NCBI GenBank assembly: GCA_963921195.1
Contig: OY992538.1
Coordinates: 82,583,904 to 82,647,903 of the forward strand
Reading direction: 5' to 3'
DNA length: 64,000 bases
DNA from: Pegoplata infirma
Taxonomy: Eukaryota; Arthropoda; Insecta; Diptera; Anthomyiidae
Positions 11,428 through 24,125 of the stretch are shown here, piece by piece. A program made the position numbers and the translations under genes. The notes below the pieces were generated by a model that saw nothing but the letters and a program-made list of their open reading frames with translations, made no database searches and had not been told where the DNA came from. Each line of letters begins with the position of its first letter. Within the stretch, counting starts at the first letter, position 1.

Positions 11428-12206
11428 AAAATTAAACAAAGAACCATTACAGATTTTCTTAATAAAATGTGGTTTTCCTTTTACGAATTTACAAATTTAT
11501 AAAAAAAAGTTAGAGCACAAGGGGTATAAGTGCGACTTACTTACTTCAGATGCAATTTTTGGGTGCAAAAGGGTGTAAAAGACGGTATTTTTTTAACTTG
11601 TTAGATTAAAATATATCTCAGGAGCTCTATTACCTTAAAAATAATATACTTGATACCACCTAACATTTTTTATTGCAATTTTACTTTAACCCCTTTTTTC
11701 TCATTATTAAAAATAAGGCACTTGAACCCCTTGTGCTCTAAATAGAAATTTATAAAAAAAGTTAGAGCACAAGGGGTATAAGTGCGACTTACTTATTTCA
11801 GATGCAATTTTTGGGTGCAAAAGGGTGTAAAAGACGGTATTTTTTTAACTTGTTAGATTAAAATATATCTCAGGATCTCTATTAACTAAAAAATAATATT
11901 ATAGATAGCATCTAACATTTTTTATTGCAATTTAACTTTAACCTCTTTTTTCTCATTATCAAATATAAGGCACTTGAACCCCTTGTGCTCTAACCCCCTC
12001 ATTTGAGAATTTTTAATAAAAAGTTGCATTAATTTTCAAAATCTTTTTTTTTTTTAATAATGCTTTTTTATCTTAAATTTAAAACAAATGTGTTGTTTTC
12101 TAAAAATGAAAAAAAATGTAGGCTCAAAGACATTCAAGCGAAAAAACGAAAATTAAAAAAAAAAAAATTTGGGCCCCCCCAAAATAAATTCCTGCGTACG
12201 TGCCTG

Positions 12207-12291
12207 GTTCCTAGACCGATATTTCGATAAGTTACAAACGGAATGACAATTTTATATATACCCTCAACCACTACGTGTAGGGTATAAAAAA
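12207..12291 (+). mobile_element. mini-me 3' remnant
   Basis: Holds the conserved mini-me tail: CCTAGACCGATATTTCGAT, ACAAACGGAATGACA and a terminal ACCCTC...GGGTATAAAAA hairpin. It was interrupted at its left by the 6698-12206 element. Confidence 0.6.
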
Positions 12292-12848
12292 TATTGAAAA
12301 AAAAAATAAACTAAAACGATCATTAAAAACATGATCAAGTTAGTGGTAAAAAAAGTGAAAAAAAAATAACAACAAAGATGAAAACTATTACAACAAGTTG
12401 TAGTTAAGGTTTAGTAATAAATTAAAGATTAATTAAAAGATTACTAACACTAACAACAACCGCAACAACAAATATAGACTAGTATTTGATTAATAGCTGC
12501 TTTTTCATGTTGGTTGTCAGTCTCTAAAGAGGTTTTATATCGAATAAATTTTTAAAAGGATGTGTTCATGAATGCTGGCTGGCAACATTATACACTCGAA
12601 AGAATTAATAGTTGACAAAAAAAAAAATACAATTTTCTGTACAAAAATGTGTTAGAATTTGAGAATTTCTGTAATAAAAAAACTTTTCTGCATTAAAAAA
12701 TTTCTTAGATTCTGAAAAAAAAATAGTCTGTAATCGTAAAAATTTTGCTTCAGCAAATTTTTTAAACAGTAAATAAAAAAGTCTTCTATAAAAGCTCAAT
12801 AAGCGACATAAAAGTTAAAAAACCGAGATATAACCACAAAAATCATAA

Positions 12849-13060
12849 TAAACCTACTCAAAAAATTATATTTTTGAGTAGGTTTATTCTAGCTCGAGGT
12901 CATTATTTCCTTTACTAATTGAAACGATAATATTCTCGTAGAATAGTTTTCCAGAAAATTATTTTTCTGTTTCAAATTTATTTATGTTGGTCATTTTTGC
13001 AAGACTTAATCACAAGACTTTGTTACAAGTAGCAAAATGAATTTAAATGACAAATCGCTA
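12849..13060. repeat. AATAAACCTACTC hairpin and repeat shared with 63 kb
   Basis: A 40-bp palindrome, AATAAACCTACTCAAAAA and its inverse, lies at 12849-12888. It is followed by a block (TTCTAGCTCGAGGTCATT, TTTATGTTGGTCATTTTTGC, AAATCGCTAATGTT) that recurs in direct and inverted form at 63003-63605. It is a dispersed repeat of unknown class. The stretch 13061-13476 shows nothing else I can name. Confidence 0.5.
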
Positions 13061-13476
13061 ATGTTCAAACTAAAATATTAATACATATTCGACTCTACTC
13101 CCATTGAGAATTAGAAGACAAAAATTGTACCATCGTAGTGATATCACGATCGTCAAATAAAAAATAAAAAAAATATCAAAAACAGATTTAGCTGAATACG
13201 TTATAATGGTTGTTTTATACTACTAAAATTAATTTTGTCTTGTTTTTTACCAACATTTTTTTGGAGTGTATTATATGAACATTATATTGAATTCTTTAAC
13301 TTTTTTCTTAACACTTTAGTTTTTTTTTTCCTATTTAAAAAATCAATTTGTTTTACAAATTGTAAATTGTTAACATGGTCATAAATTTTTTCTGCATTCA
13401 ATTTTTTTTTTCTTTCTCGCTACTTAGATAAGCTCTGGATTCCTTGGTAAATAGTTCAGTTCAGTTTCAAACTTAC

Positions 13477-13574
13477 CTAGAATTTGTTAAATGTGATATA
13501 AATTCCATTATTTGATTAGTGGATATTGAATTTGTAGCATCAGCATCAATAAGACGATATAATTTATCTAAAAC
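13477..13574 (-). CDS. Nox: Nox exon 4, EF-hand-like segment
   Basis: This 98-base exon is bounded by acceptor TTTCTTTTTAG and donor TCTAG|GTAAGT. It starts at phase 0, as exon 3 requires, and encodes 32 residues plus two bases. The peptide VLDKLYRLIDADATNSIST is followed by NQIMEFISHLTNS. The EF loop has D, D and T at positions 1, 3 and 5, N at 6 and Q at 12, so it too lacks the usual Glu. The next exon, expected to carry more EF-hands, was not found between 1 and 13476, so intron 4 exceeds 13.4 kb and the heme-binding, FAD and NADPH domains lie outside the window to the left. Confidence 0.82.
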
Positions 13575-13917
13575 CTAAAAAGAAAATAAATAAAACAATT
13601 ATTTACTTAATATTACATAAGGGTGGAGCGATTTTTGTTTTTTTTTTTTTGGATTTCGCGTATCGTTGGGGTCGGAACAGTTGCCTTTTAGGGTCAATAA
13701 TAACATAAAAAAGTAAAAAAGTTAAATTTGGCATTGCCGAATATATTGATACCCTTCACAATGTAAAACTTTATTTAATACAGAAATTAATTACATTTTT
13801 TTTTTTTTTTAAAAAAATCCGCGAAAAAAATTTTTGGTGAGAAAAAAATCCGCGATTTTTCCTTTTTTGTAAAAAACTATGTTAGTAGATCTTTGATACT
13901 ATTCAGTGTTTAACTCT

Positions 13918-16034
13918 CCCGAGTAAAAATTTTTATATGATGCAATATATAATGATATGTAACACAATATAAATTTATACACAATTTGATCCGAATAATG
14001 GTGGATGTTTTTGCATTAAAAAAGATCAACTTGTATAAAATATGATTTGATTTCATCCGAGTTTTGACCAGACATTGCTATATATTGATGGATCAAATTA
14101 GATCTAATTGCATAAAAACATAAAAAATCCTGGTGTTTTTTGGTTTGGGTTGAGATACACCACAGGTCAACGATACATTCACCAAACAAATAATTTTCAA
14201 AAACAAAAAAAATGTTTAGGTACGCTTCGAACCAGATAGGTGATATACATAACCCTAACAAGGAAATGTTTAGGAACATTTTAAAAAGTTTCGTATACTT
14301 TGCCTAAAAAACTTAGAAAATGTTTGGTTAATTGGAAACATATATAGTTTTATATGGAACAGAATAAGCTATATATAATTGGATGTTAAATTATAGAGAA
14401 AAACCAATTTTGTATTGACCTGCATATAATTTTATATAATAATATCAACCGTACACCTTTTAATCCGAATCATGATTAAATAATATATTACTACATACAC
14501 TCAGTTACCAAAATATACATACGGCAAATAAAATGATGATTTCTTTGACAAACGTGTCAATTTTTGACATTTTTACAGGTGAAATTAATTAGTAGCCATG
14601 TAAATAGCATTTCGACTACATTACATAAAATCTTTTTGCAATTGCACCCAAAGAACATCGAAAAAACCTCTAAAATGCACATAAGCAAAGCTACATAAAT
14701 ATACATACGCCGATTTTATTTCAATGTACTGTCATTGGAATCGAGCGGAGTTTGATGAAATCACATATTATAATATAGCTGTATTGCTAGCTATTAAAAA
14801 TTTCGCTGATACGCAATTTGTGTGTTAAACTAGCCAGCAATTGGCAAAAACGAATATTATTTTAAGGATGCTTATAGATTAGTCTTAAAATCGCCTTACA
14901 ATGTCCATTATCTTACATAAATTGTTCAAGCAGTATGTTAAAATAACAAACAACTCAAATTATCATCAAAAACTTTAATGAGAATGGTTATTGTAAACGC
15001 AAACCACTGAAAGATCATCCTTCAGAGCATAGCATCAGGATGAAAAAGTCTGGTATTTGGACCACAAACAAAAATCAATAAAAATGTATGGTCCGTATTA
15101 TTAAGGGAATATTTCCTGATTATGTTGTGGTGGTACGGTATTAAAAAGTTTACAGGCGTCTTCACAAAATGAGTGCAAAGTTAGACTTGCTAAAACTAGG
15201 GTATTTTAACACTGAAAAAGAGTGCTATTTAGTAACTCTAACTTTGCACTCGTTTTGTGAAGACGCCTGTGAATTTTTTGGTACCGTACCACCACAACAT
15301 TATCTGGTGTTATTCCCTTAATAATACGGACCATGCATTTTCATTGATTTTTGATCGTGGTCCAAATAACAGTCTTTTTCATCCTGATGCTATGCTCTGA
15401 AGGATGATCTTTTAGTGGTTTGCGTTTATAATAACTATTCTCATTAAAGTTTTTGATGATAATTTGAGTTGTTTGTTGTTTTATTTAGCATACTGCTTGA
15501 ACAATTTCTGTAAGATACTGGACATTATAAGGCGATTTTAAGACTAATCTCTAAGCATCCTGATATTCGTTTTTGCCAATTGCTGGCTAGTTTTAACACA
15601 CAAATTGCGTATCTGCGAAATTTTTAGAAGCTAGAAATACAGCAATATTTGGAAATGTGATTTCATCAAACTCCGAGCGATTGCAATGACGGTACATTGA
15701 AATAAAATCGGCGTATGTATATTTATGTAATTTTGCTTATGTGCATTTTAGAGGTTTTTTCGATGTTCTTTGGGTGCAATTGCAAAAAGATTTTATTTAA
15801 TGTAGTCGAAATGCTATTTACATAGTTACTAATTAATTTCACCTGTAAAAATGTCAAAAATTGACACGTATGGCAAAGAAAACATCATATTATTGACCGT
15901 ATGTATACTTTGTTAACTGTGTGTATGACTGCATTAAAAAAATTTAGAAAATATGTCACGGATGTATAATCATATATAATTTATTATGTTTGTATCAAGT
16001 TATATATTGTAATATATGTTTATTTTTACTCGGG
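13918..16034. mobile_element. CCCGAG-family element, 2-bp duplication CT
   Basis: The ends CCCGAGTAAAAATTTTTATA and ATATGTTTATTTTTACTCGGG-type sequence lie inside the mini-me arm of the big foldback. The flanks read ...TTTAACTCT and CTGTTCACATATG..., whereas the uninterrupted mini-me at 46050 has one CT, so CT was duplicated. Removing the nested 14498-15923 insert and its TA leaves 689 bp, exactly the size of the sister copy at 28775-29463. Confidence 0.7.
14498..15923. mobile_element. 1.4-kb palindromic TA-target element
   Basis: CACTCAGTTACCAAAATATA at the left and the inverse of CACACAGTTAACAAAGTATA at the right bound two arms of nearly 700 bp that are inverted copies, meeting near 15210. 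TA flanks both ends (14496-14497 and 15924-15925). The sister CCCGAG copy near 29350 has the empty site TACATATGACTGC with one TA. There is no transposase. It is a Tc1/mariner-like foldback and would form a very long hairpin in Nox RNA. Confidence 0.8.
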
Positions 16035-16199
16035 CTGTTCACATATGTCAACCAGCCGTTGAATTAGGTTATGTTGAATGTACCAACATTTTTGAGATGT
16101 CCTTACATTTTTGTTCATAACTTTTGAACGGCTGAACCGATATCGCTCAAATGTAATACCAAACTACTCAAGACAAAAACAAGTAAATATGTTAAATTT

Positions 16200-19100
16200 C
16201 TGTCATATATGAGGCCTTCCACACCAAATGTCCCGCTACAGAAAAACATGTGTCCCGTAAATTTCTAACTAGGTTGTTTGGATAGCCCTATATGGAACTA
16301 AGAAAATTGGGTTTTTGGTTTTTTCAAATTTTCAAAAACTGGATTCAGGAGGCGTGGTCAAATATTGGAAAAATTGTCAAATTTGTGGCGAGTTGCCTTG
16401 ATTAAATATTTATTACTAGGGATGAGATTTCCATGCAAATGCATGTTTTTTGTCGATAGTCTAACAACGATATAGACCAATTATCTTTCCGAATCAAGAA
16501 ATTTGCGTTAAAATGGCATCGATTTGTTTTTGCATATTTTTGCATATTTTGGTGAAAATGCATATTTTTGCATATTTTGGTTTTAAATGCATATTTTGTG
16601 CATATTTACAACTTTTAAGTGCATATTTTTGCATATTTTGGCATAAATTAGTAAAAACACAAATTAAAATTTATTTGTTTCAAAAACTATTTTAAATTCT
16701 AAAAATTTATTTTGAAAATATGAAAAAAAAAATTTTTTCCTTTTATTTTTTTATAGTTTGTCTTACTTTCTAAAAAAAATCTTGCTTACTTAAAGTTTTA
16801 TATGTTACGATTTCAACCCGGCGCACAGTGATTCGTTCCCATATATCGAGTGGGCAAAAATAGAATATTGGTCGCAGATTTCTTAAAATTGTGTTCACAA
16901 GCATTAAATTATCTAATCAAGAAAAAAACGAGTTTTTGGAAAAATCGGAGCAAGGACACGCCTACCCCCCATATATCCTGAAATTTAAATATGTGATTAA
17001 AACTACAAAAATGGTTACAAAATTCCCAAACTTTGTCAATGTTACTTATTTTGATATAGTATTTTATGTGTAAATTTTTTTCTATATTGAATCAAGGACT
17101 CGTGTGGCTGCCATATATCCTTTTTCTTAAAAACACTGTAAATCGCTCAAAAATTACTCGATACCCTTGAAATTTTTTGTAAAAATTTGAATAAGTGATG
17201 TCAATGTGTGTGCCAAATTTCGCTGAAATTGGTGCTGTAAAACAAAAGTTGTTTATATATCCTTTTTAAAAACTGCAATAAAGTGTTAATATAGTTTAAT
17301 CACAAAAATAAAATAGAAAGAGTTGTCAACGATTTTCCAAATTTGGTACGCAGGCACAAAATTAATTAATAGAAAAAAAATAAAAATTTTGAGCAAATCG
17401 GTTGAAGGACATTTGTACCTGTCGTATATCCTGAAATTTAAAAGTGGAGTTTTAGCCACAATACTAGATATAAAATTACTTAACTTAGTTATTGTCTTAG
17501 AAATTTATATAACTATCGACGTACAACATTTGTATTTTAATCTGAGCAAGGACTCGCGTGGCTGCCATATATCCTTTTTCTTGAAATCGCTGTAACTATT
17601 TTAAAAATCTTTCAATTGCTATCAAATTTTAAATATAGATTAGATCAAATGGCGTCAATAAGTGTGCCAAAATTCGTTGGGTTGCTTGCAGTAACAAAAA
17701 AGGTTTTAATATATCCTTTTTTAAATATAGTCAAAAATATAAAAGTACATAATAACTGCAAAAACAAAACATTCGCAACACTTATTTCCTAATGCATTAC
17801 GAAAATTAATTTATTCAAAATAAGTTTTAAGTAAACTTGTTTAATACTTGCTTTATTTCTAAGTATATACCCCGTTAATAACAAAAAACTTAAAATAAAA
17901 AAAAAATTTTTTTGGGGTACTTTAAATTTTTTTTTTTTTTAGTTTTTTTCAAAAACTTAGTTATTTTTATTATTTGATCGTATAGAAAACAGTCCAGGAT
18001 GTTAAAAAAATCAATAAAAAATAATTTTTAAGTACGAACTTTTTTTATGTATCTCAAAAAAAATTTTGGTTTTGATTTGGGATACCAACGAAAATCAAAT
18101 ACTGGTTTTAAAGCTAAATGGCCCACTGTATACTTATTTTATCGAATTATTTACTATAAATTTATGGTATACAAGACAATAAATCCTTTTAAATAAAAAA
18201 ACACTAAAATGTTGATGTATTTTTTAAATTTATTTACAGTAAATAAAATAAAAAATAAAAAAAAGTAATCCAATTTTTGATTTTTTTAAAAAAAATTTTT
18301 TTTCAACTTAAAAAAAAAACTTAGTTATTTTTATTTTTTGATCTTATAAAACATAGTTAAAGGTACAAAAAAAATAAAAAACAAAAAAAATTTATTCACG
18401 AACTTTTTTTATGAAGGCCATTAAAATTTTGTGATTTTGGGGATTTTAGTAAAAGTCGTAGATAACTTTTAAAGCAAAACGGCCCACGTACTGCATAATT
18501 TTTTTCTGATTTTTTATTATATTTTTACAGAATACTATATAATATATCAATGTGTAAAGAAAAAATACTTAATATTGGATTTTTTTTCTAATATTTTTTC
18601 CATTAATAATATAGCTTTTGAAAAAAATTAAATAAAGACACAAAAAAAACCTAACTTTTTTCCAACTTCAGACAAAAACTTAGTTATTTTTATTGTTTTC
18701 CCTTATAAACCATAGTCCGAGCTATCGAAAAAGCGAAAAAAATAATTTTTTGACTCACGAACTTTTTTTATGCATTCCATCAAAATTTGTAAGTTTTTGC
18801 GGATTCGGTAGAAAAAATATAGATTTCAGAGCATTACAAAAATGTATTTTAAGATAAATTCTAAAAAATTGCAAATACAACTTTTAGCAAATATATTTAA
18901 GTAACTTTTGCAAAAAAAAGTTCATTGATTTCTTTAAAATTCGATTTTTAATAATTATTTTAGTAAACCTATAAAAATCAATTTTTAGGTTTTAACACAA
19001 TAGCGTTGAATTTCCATACTTTAGCGCCCTCTTGTGGCAACATATGACTTTTTAAAAATAAGAAAAGTACATATTTCTTTTAGTTTACTATTAAACTGTA

Positions 19101-20170
19101 AAAATACAAAAAATCATCAACATTGAAGACATACTTTTTTTTTTGATTTTTGCCAATGAAACGAATCACTGTGCGGCGTTATTTTTTGTCTTTTTAGAAG
19201 TTTTTCGTATGAAAAAAAAATTTTTATTGCACTCATTTTATTTTATAGTGCATATTTTTAGGTTTTTTAGTGCATATTTTCGATTTTTTAGTGCATGAAA
19301 ATCTCATCCCTATTTATTACATTAAAACGGAATGCACCACAATCTCAAAAATTTACATTCTAATATAGTTTTGTATGGGCTATCAATAAATTTTTTTTTT
19401 TGAAAATTTTCAGAACCCGTTCTGAAATTTTTCATTTTTTAAAAAAGTCAATTTATTAAAAATACGGCCACTTTTAGATGTTTGTCCATCCACTCAAAAA
19501 ATTCAGAAACGCGTTCTTCGTTTTTTTTTTAGAGAAAATCGCATTTAAATTTTAAATTTGATAACAATTTTGTAATTTGCTGGTATTTACTTGTTTTAAC
19601 GTTTCGAATAAGTATTATTAATTCCATAAATATTACTCATACGCTCTGTTGAAACAAGAAAATACAAGTAAATTACAAAATTGTTATAAAATTTAAAATT
19701 CAAATGCGATGTTCTCAAAAAAAAAAAAAAAGAAAAACACGTTTCTGAATATTTTTGTGTGGATGGACAAACATTTAAACTTAAAAAAAAAAAAATTAAA
19801 AAAAAGTGGCAGGATTTTTGATAAATTGACTTTTTTTGAAAAATAGAAAATTTCAGAACGGGTTCTGAAAATTTTCAAAAAAAAAAAAATTTCATCGATA
19901 GCACATACAAAACTAAATAAGAATGTAAATTTTTGAGATTGTGGTGCATTCCCTTTTAATGTGATAAATATTTAATTAAGGCAACTCGCCACAAATTTGA
20001 CCATTTTTCCAATATTTGACCACACCTCCTAAGCCCAGTTTTTGAAAAATTTAAAAAACAAAAACGCAATTTTCTAAGTTCATATAGGGCTATCCATACA
20101 ACCTATTCAAAAGTTTAAGGTACTCATGCTTTTTTTCGCTGGACATTTGGTGTGGAATGCCTCATATGTG
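16200..20170. mobile_element. foldback with GGACATTTGGTGTGGAA arms, split by a hAT-like element
   Basis: The left arm 16205-16408 (GGCCTTCCACACCAAATGTC, AAATTTGTGGCGAGTTGCC) is the inverse of the right arm 19960-20165. Removal of 16417-19312 joins the left arm to 19321 onward, which is again the inverse of 19590-19960, giving an original foldback of about 1.07 kb. It sits in the mini-me arm of the 13619-21937 element. Confidence 0.65.
16417..19312. mobile_element. hAT-like element family A, TSD TTTATTAC
   Basis: The ends TAGGGATGAGAT and ATCTCATCCCTA are flanked by the perfect 8-bp duplication TTTATTAC (16409-16416 and 19313-19320). The subterminal zones repeat GCATATTTT (16535-16640 and 19248-19295). 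The 2.9-kb interior has tandem modules around ...CTCGCGTGGCTGCCATATAT and ACTTAGTTATTTTTATT but no long frame. A shorter sister lies at 61021-62329 and a fragment at 6905. Confidence 0.8.
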
Positions 20171-20639
20171 TAATATGGGATCGTGAATGACTTTTCAATC
20201 AAGATCACGCACGCTCACGAAAAAAAAAGTTTAATTAAACACGAACATTTTTTTGAGCTCACGTGAGTAGAACAAGTTTTAATCACGCTCGGCTAACCCG
20301 AATCTCTATAACCCTCAAAAATTTAAAAAAATTAAAAATAACATTTTTTGTCAGTTGCGTTTTTTGGGGTTTAATTGGGGTTCGGCAGTCGGTGTTAGGG
20401 GACATATTCTCTTTCGCGATAAATGTTGAAAAATTATTTTGTTATGATGTATGCACTTTAGTAATACAATTTTATTATAATTAAAATGATTTTGTATATC
20501 CACGCCCACAAAAGGAGGCGGACCTAAAAAAATTGAATTTTTACATCCCCCTGATTCGAAAGGCAGGGTTTTGACTCTAAAATTTGAAAATCCACAGGCC
20601 CAAAGTGGTTCAAAAATATTTTACAAAAATTTAATTCTC

Positions 20640-21150
20640 TAAAACTTTAAAGTCCTTTTAAAAGGAAACAGGATAACAAAATGATCAAGTAAGAAAATTG
20701 TAATCTGTTAAGACCGACCATATAATACCCTACACCAGTGTTTTCCGGAAAATGGGTCCCAAGTCCAAACATAGTCCGATTAGATCTATATTTCGTTAGA
20801 TCTTTAATTAGTGTAGAAAACACACACAAACAAAATTTGAGTGAAATTTGCTTATTTTTGTTGCCAATAGACCGATAATACTGAATATCGGTCGAAATTT
20901 TTATATGGGTCTAAGTCCGAAAATGGTCTAATTATATTCAGAATGGATAAGGCCATCAAAGTACACGTTTAACACCTACAAACAAAATTTTGATCAAATA
21001 TTTCCAATTTTTATGAATTTTGAGAGATTTATGTGAATGTCGGAAGGGGGGTTTGTATGGGGACTACAAGAAGAACTGGTCCGATTTCTTTAAAATTTGG
21101 AATGATGATTTGTGAAGACAAATTATGTTTACGTGCCAAGTTTTATTTTT
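20640..21150 (+). repeat. dispersed repeat shared with 54055-54330
   Basis: Blocks such as AGTCCAAACATAGTCCGAT, TTTCGTTAGATCTTTAAT, ATTTATGTGAATGTC and TGGTCCGATTTC recur in inverse at 54055-54330. It may be an internal part of a mini-me-like element. The preceding 20171-20640 holds CACG-rich sequence resembling family B, then GGGG...CCACGCCCACAAAAGG-type sequence also seen at 26400 and 49365. Confidence 0.45.
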
Positions 21151-21199
21151 GAAAAGTTTTATTGCATTTAGTCAATGTTTTCAAAAGTTCGTGTTTAAC

Positions 21200-21855
21200 G
21201 ACTTTTTTATTTGTTTGGACGGTATTATTGATCCACTGATCGATTCTAGACATGTCTGTCTGTCCGTCTGTTGAAATGGCGATCACGACCAAATTATTAA
21301 ACAAATATGACTGAGACTTAGCATATTTACTTGTTGTTGTCCTGAAAAAATTGGTTCAGGTGTTCAAAAGTTATGAAAGAAAATTTAAGGACACCTCGAA
21401 AATGTTGGTACATTCCACATAACCTAAAAATACAAAATGCTTTAATTCGGCTCTTGCTTTTTTCGGGACAAAATTGAAAGTTTCGCCGAATTTTCCATTG
21501 TCTTTTGTTTGCATTTTTTCCATTGTTTTTTGTTTGCATCACTCACGCAAAAATCTTACTCACGCATACTTACTCACGCAATTTTTTTGCCACTCACACT
21601 CACTCACAATCACGTGAGCTAATTGAGTTTCAATCACTTTCACGCGTGAATCACACACTAATCTGCTCATGTGCCCATCTCTAGTACAAACATATTTTTT
21701 ACACAATTTTTTTTTTCGCTGATTTTTTTTTTCATCAAAAATATTTCCGCGGAAATTCTTAACAAATTTTTTTTGTAAAGTTTTTTGCAATAATCTCTTT
21801 TACATAGTGGAGGGTATAAATATATTCGGCAAGGCCGAATTTAACTTATTTACTT
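21200..21855 (-). mobile_element. mini-me-like copy in right arm of the big foldback
   Basis: Reading the minus strand it starts with AAGTAAATAAGTTAAATTCGG and GCCGAATATATTTATACCCT and ends near the GACAGACATGTCTAGAATCG core. It matches the minus-strand copy at 45721-46313 along its length. A reversed family B hAT-like end (GCCCATCTCTA at 21673-21683, CACG-rich back to about 21540) is inserted in it. Confidence 0.6.
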
Positions 21856-21974
21856 GCTTGTGTTAACATTGACACTAAAAACTGTTCCGACCCCGACGCT
21901 AGGCGAAATCGAAATAAATGAAAAATCGCTCCACCCAAATATTACATGTATTTGACAGAAAAATTATTGTAGTA

Positions 21975-22789
21975 CACTCAAAAGAAAAACTCTGCAGAAT
22001 AATCTGTAAACCACTTTTAGTATGAATTAGCTAACTTTTAGCAAGTTTTTCTGCTGAAATGGATTTATGAATTTATCTCTCATTCAGTTTTACTGATTCT
22101 GTTTGCTGAATTTAAAAAATATTTTTGTGCAAATTTCAGCAGATTATTTTATTATTTTACAGAAATTGTTTGTTGTAATTTTGTTAAAAAAATTTTCAAA
22201 GTTGTATTTTCGATTTTTGTGAAGTTTACATACTGAAAACTACAAAATTTTCAAAATGTAAAAAAAAGTATTCAAATTATTTTGCTAATTTTACGGAAAT
22301 GTTAATATTGTTCTCAAAAAATAAATTTCTATGTTTTTTTTTTTTCAAATTTTGTATTAAAAAAAAAAATAAAAAAGATTATTAGAAAATTAACACAAAA
22401 AACTTCTGTAAAGTTTGCAACATAATTTGGTGTTTTCTTTTTCGTTTTAAATTTGAGAATGTTTTGATTTTATCGCATTTTTTAATAACAGTTTTAGAAA
22501 AGAAAAAATTAGGCTGAAATTTTTTAGCTAAATAAAATACATTTTAAATGTTCAGGTAGTTCTTTTTGCTGGAATCAGCAGATTTTTCAGAGGAAACCAG
22601 AAAAGTTTTCTGCTAAAAAAATCTGCAAAATCCACAGTTGCAAATTTCACAATTCATTCGAACTACATTATACGGACTGATATTTAGCAAATAGCGTCTG
22701 CTAAAATAAGCACATTTTTCATATTGTTTAAAATAGGTGTATTTTCAGCAAATTTTTCTGCTGATTAAACAGAGGTTTTATTTTGAGTG
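21975..22789. mobile_element. CACTCAAAA-type TA-target MITE, 815 bp
   Basis: CACTCAAAAGAAAAACTCTG at the left and a right end finishing TTTATTTTGAGTG are flanked by TA (21973-21974 and 22790-22791). The interior repeats AATCTGCTGA-type words, mirrored on both sides. The same terminal family occurs at 34839, 47382, 48695, 57623, 60082 and 61370. Confidence 0.65.
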
Positions 22790-22868
22790 TAGTACCAATT
22801 TACATAATAATGATAAAATAAAACACATACAAAAATTATAATAATAATAATAAAAAAAAGATACTTAC

Positions 22869-22983
22869 CCCCCGTGCATGCCATATTTCACTAAAATTTT
22901 TAAATGTAATTTTACTATTTTCACCACAAATCACATACGCCACCGACTCCAACTGTTCAGCATAATCCATTTGTCTATCATCT
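22869..22983 (-). CDS. Nox: Nox exon 3, second EF-hand-like region
   Basis: This 115-base exon has acceptor ATTTCAG and donor CGGGGG|GTAAGT. The first base completes the Thr codon split by intron 2, then 38 codons follow and the exon ends at phase 0. The product reads DDRQMDYAEQLESVAYVICG, then GENSKITFKNFSEIWHARG. The second half looks like an EF-hand with a degenerate loop (helix, ITF beta bridge, helix) that lacks the acidic ligands. Reading frame and splice phase agree with both neighbouring exons, which strongly supports a real gene. Intron 2 on its upstream side is about 11.6 kb and intron 3 downstream about 9.3 kb. Confidence 0.82.
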
Positions 22984-23675
22984 CTGAAATTAGTTGAAAA
23001 GTAATGTTTATAAATATTAAAAAATATTTTTTAATATTTATTTATTATTTTTACAAAGAAAATATTATTAAAATAATTAGTCCAAAAAATTGAGGTTGAA
23101 TTAAGAATTTTAATGAGAATTCGAAATAGAATAAACAAAAGCAGTAATTTGAAATAAGTACTATAAGACGTGAAACTGTTAACAGATTTAGCGATGATAA
23201 ATTCATATTAGGGATGCCAAACGGGATTGACATTTACAAATCCCGGGATTCGGGATTTTTAAATCCTAATCCCGGGATCCCGGGATTTTTCGGGATTTCG
23301 GGATTTTTCGGGATCCCGGGATTTTTCGGGATTTCGGGATTTTTCGGGGTTTCGGGATTTATAAAAAATATAAAAATGTTTTACGTTATATTTTTAATAA
23401 TTTTTTTTACAATTAAATACTCAATGAATTCATAACTATTGAATAATTACCATAAAGCATGGACTAATTATAAAGGACTGCCAGCAACGACGTAAATCAG
23501 AACAATAACAATCAAGACATTTAAATTATAATTTTCTTTATTAATCAAATTTTGAATTTTTACTTTATTTGTCTTTTCGTAGTTTGTTTATTTTATTTGA
23601 AAAATGTTCAATATTTTATTAATACCCTACATTCAAAGAGAATGGTATATACATTTCATCATTTTGTATGTAATA

Positions 23676-24125
23676 GTGCATTCACATTGGAGTCGAAACC
23701 CCGTTTAACGAGGTTTCGAGCCAAAACTCATTTGAAAATACGTATTTTCCCACACAAATTGAAACCTTTTTGTATTGAGGTTTCGACGAATGTACGATCG
23801 AAACCTTTTCAATTTCATAGTTCTCCTCTTTTTTACAACTGTTATAATACAAGAAAATAAATTAAAGAAAGTGTCAACAATAAAAAAATTAAAAATATTT
23901 AAATATTTGAATAAAAAACAACAATAAACAAAAGATTTTAATAAATTATTTTAAAATATCCCATAAATTAATTTATTGTGTGTTTTTTAAGCCGGTATAA
24001 TCGCGAATTTTGTTCGGTAAATTTTGAAAACGTGATAAGTGTCAAATTTTTCGGGTGTGAACGGCTGAGTTTTGAAAATGAAAATACGTATTTTCAACGA
24101 GGTTTCAAAGTCAGTCTGAATGTAC
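23676..24125. mobile_element. 450-bp TA-target MITE in family C element
   Basis: GTGCATTCACATTGGAGTC and the inverse of GTACATTCAGACTGACTTT are flanked by TA. Both arms continue with CGAGGTTTCGA/AACGAGGTTTCAAAG and AAAATACGTATTTTC. The plus-strand frame across it is a by-product. Confidence 0.55.

Larger units (their letters stand above)
6698..12206. mobile_element. large element with CAGGCACGTACGCAGG ends, internally rearranged
   Basis: The left end CAGGCACGTACGCAGG, followed by a G run and GGGCCC, is the inverse of the right end CCTGCGTACGTGCCTG preceded by GGGCCCCCCC. Ends starting CAG and rich in G are typical of hAT elements, but I could not match an 8-bp TSD. The right flank is mini-me sequence. 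Inside are minisatellite, MITEs, an AGCACAAGGGGT repeat module copied several times in both orientations, and decayed coding fragments at 8855-8950, 9488-9678 and 11237-11427. Confidence 0.5.
13619..21937. mobile_element. 8.3-kb foldback element with 10-bp TSD AATATTACAT
   Basis: The outer inverted ends GGGTGGAGCGATTTTT / AAAAATCGCTCCACCC continue inward through GGGGTCGGAACAGTT / AACTGTTCCGACCCC. The perfect duplication AATATTACAT flanks them at 13609-13618 and 21938-21947. Next inward, both arms carry mini-me ends in opposite orientation (13705 on, and up to about 21855). Later insertions fill the middle: a CCCGAG element, a TA palindrome, another foldback and a hAT-like element. A 9-11 bp TSD with long inverted ends suggests a Mutator-like foldback, but no transposase is seen. 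It occupies most of Nox intron 3. Confidence 0.65.

Noticed and set aside
1..13476. Possible fifth Nox exon in the left part of the window
   Set aside because: I looked for a minus-strand block entering after two codon bases and continuing an EF-hand; everything readable there is repeat. A short exon could still be missed.
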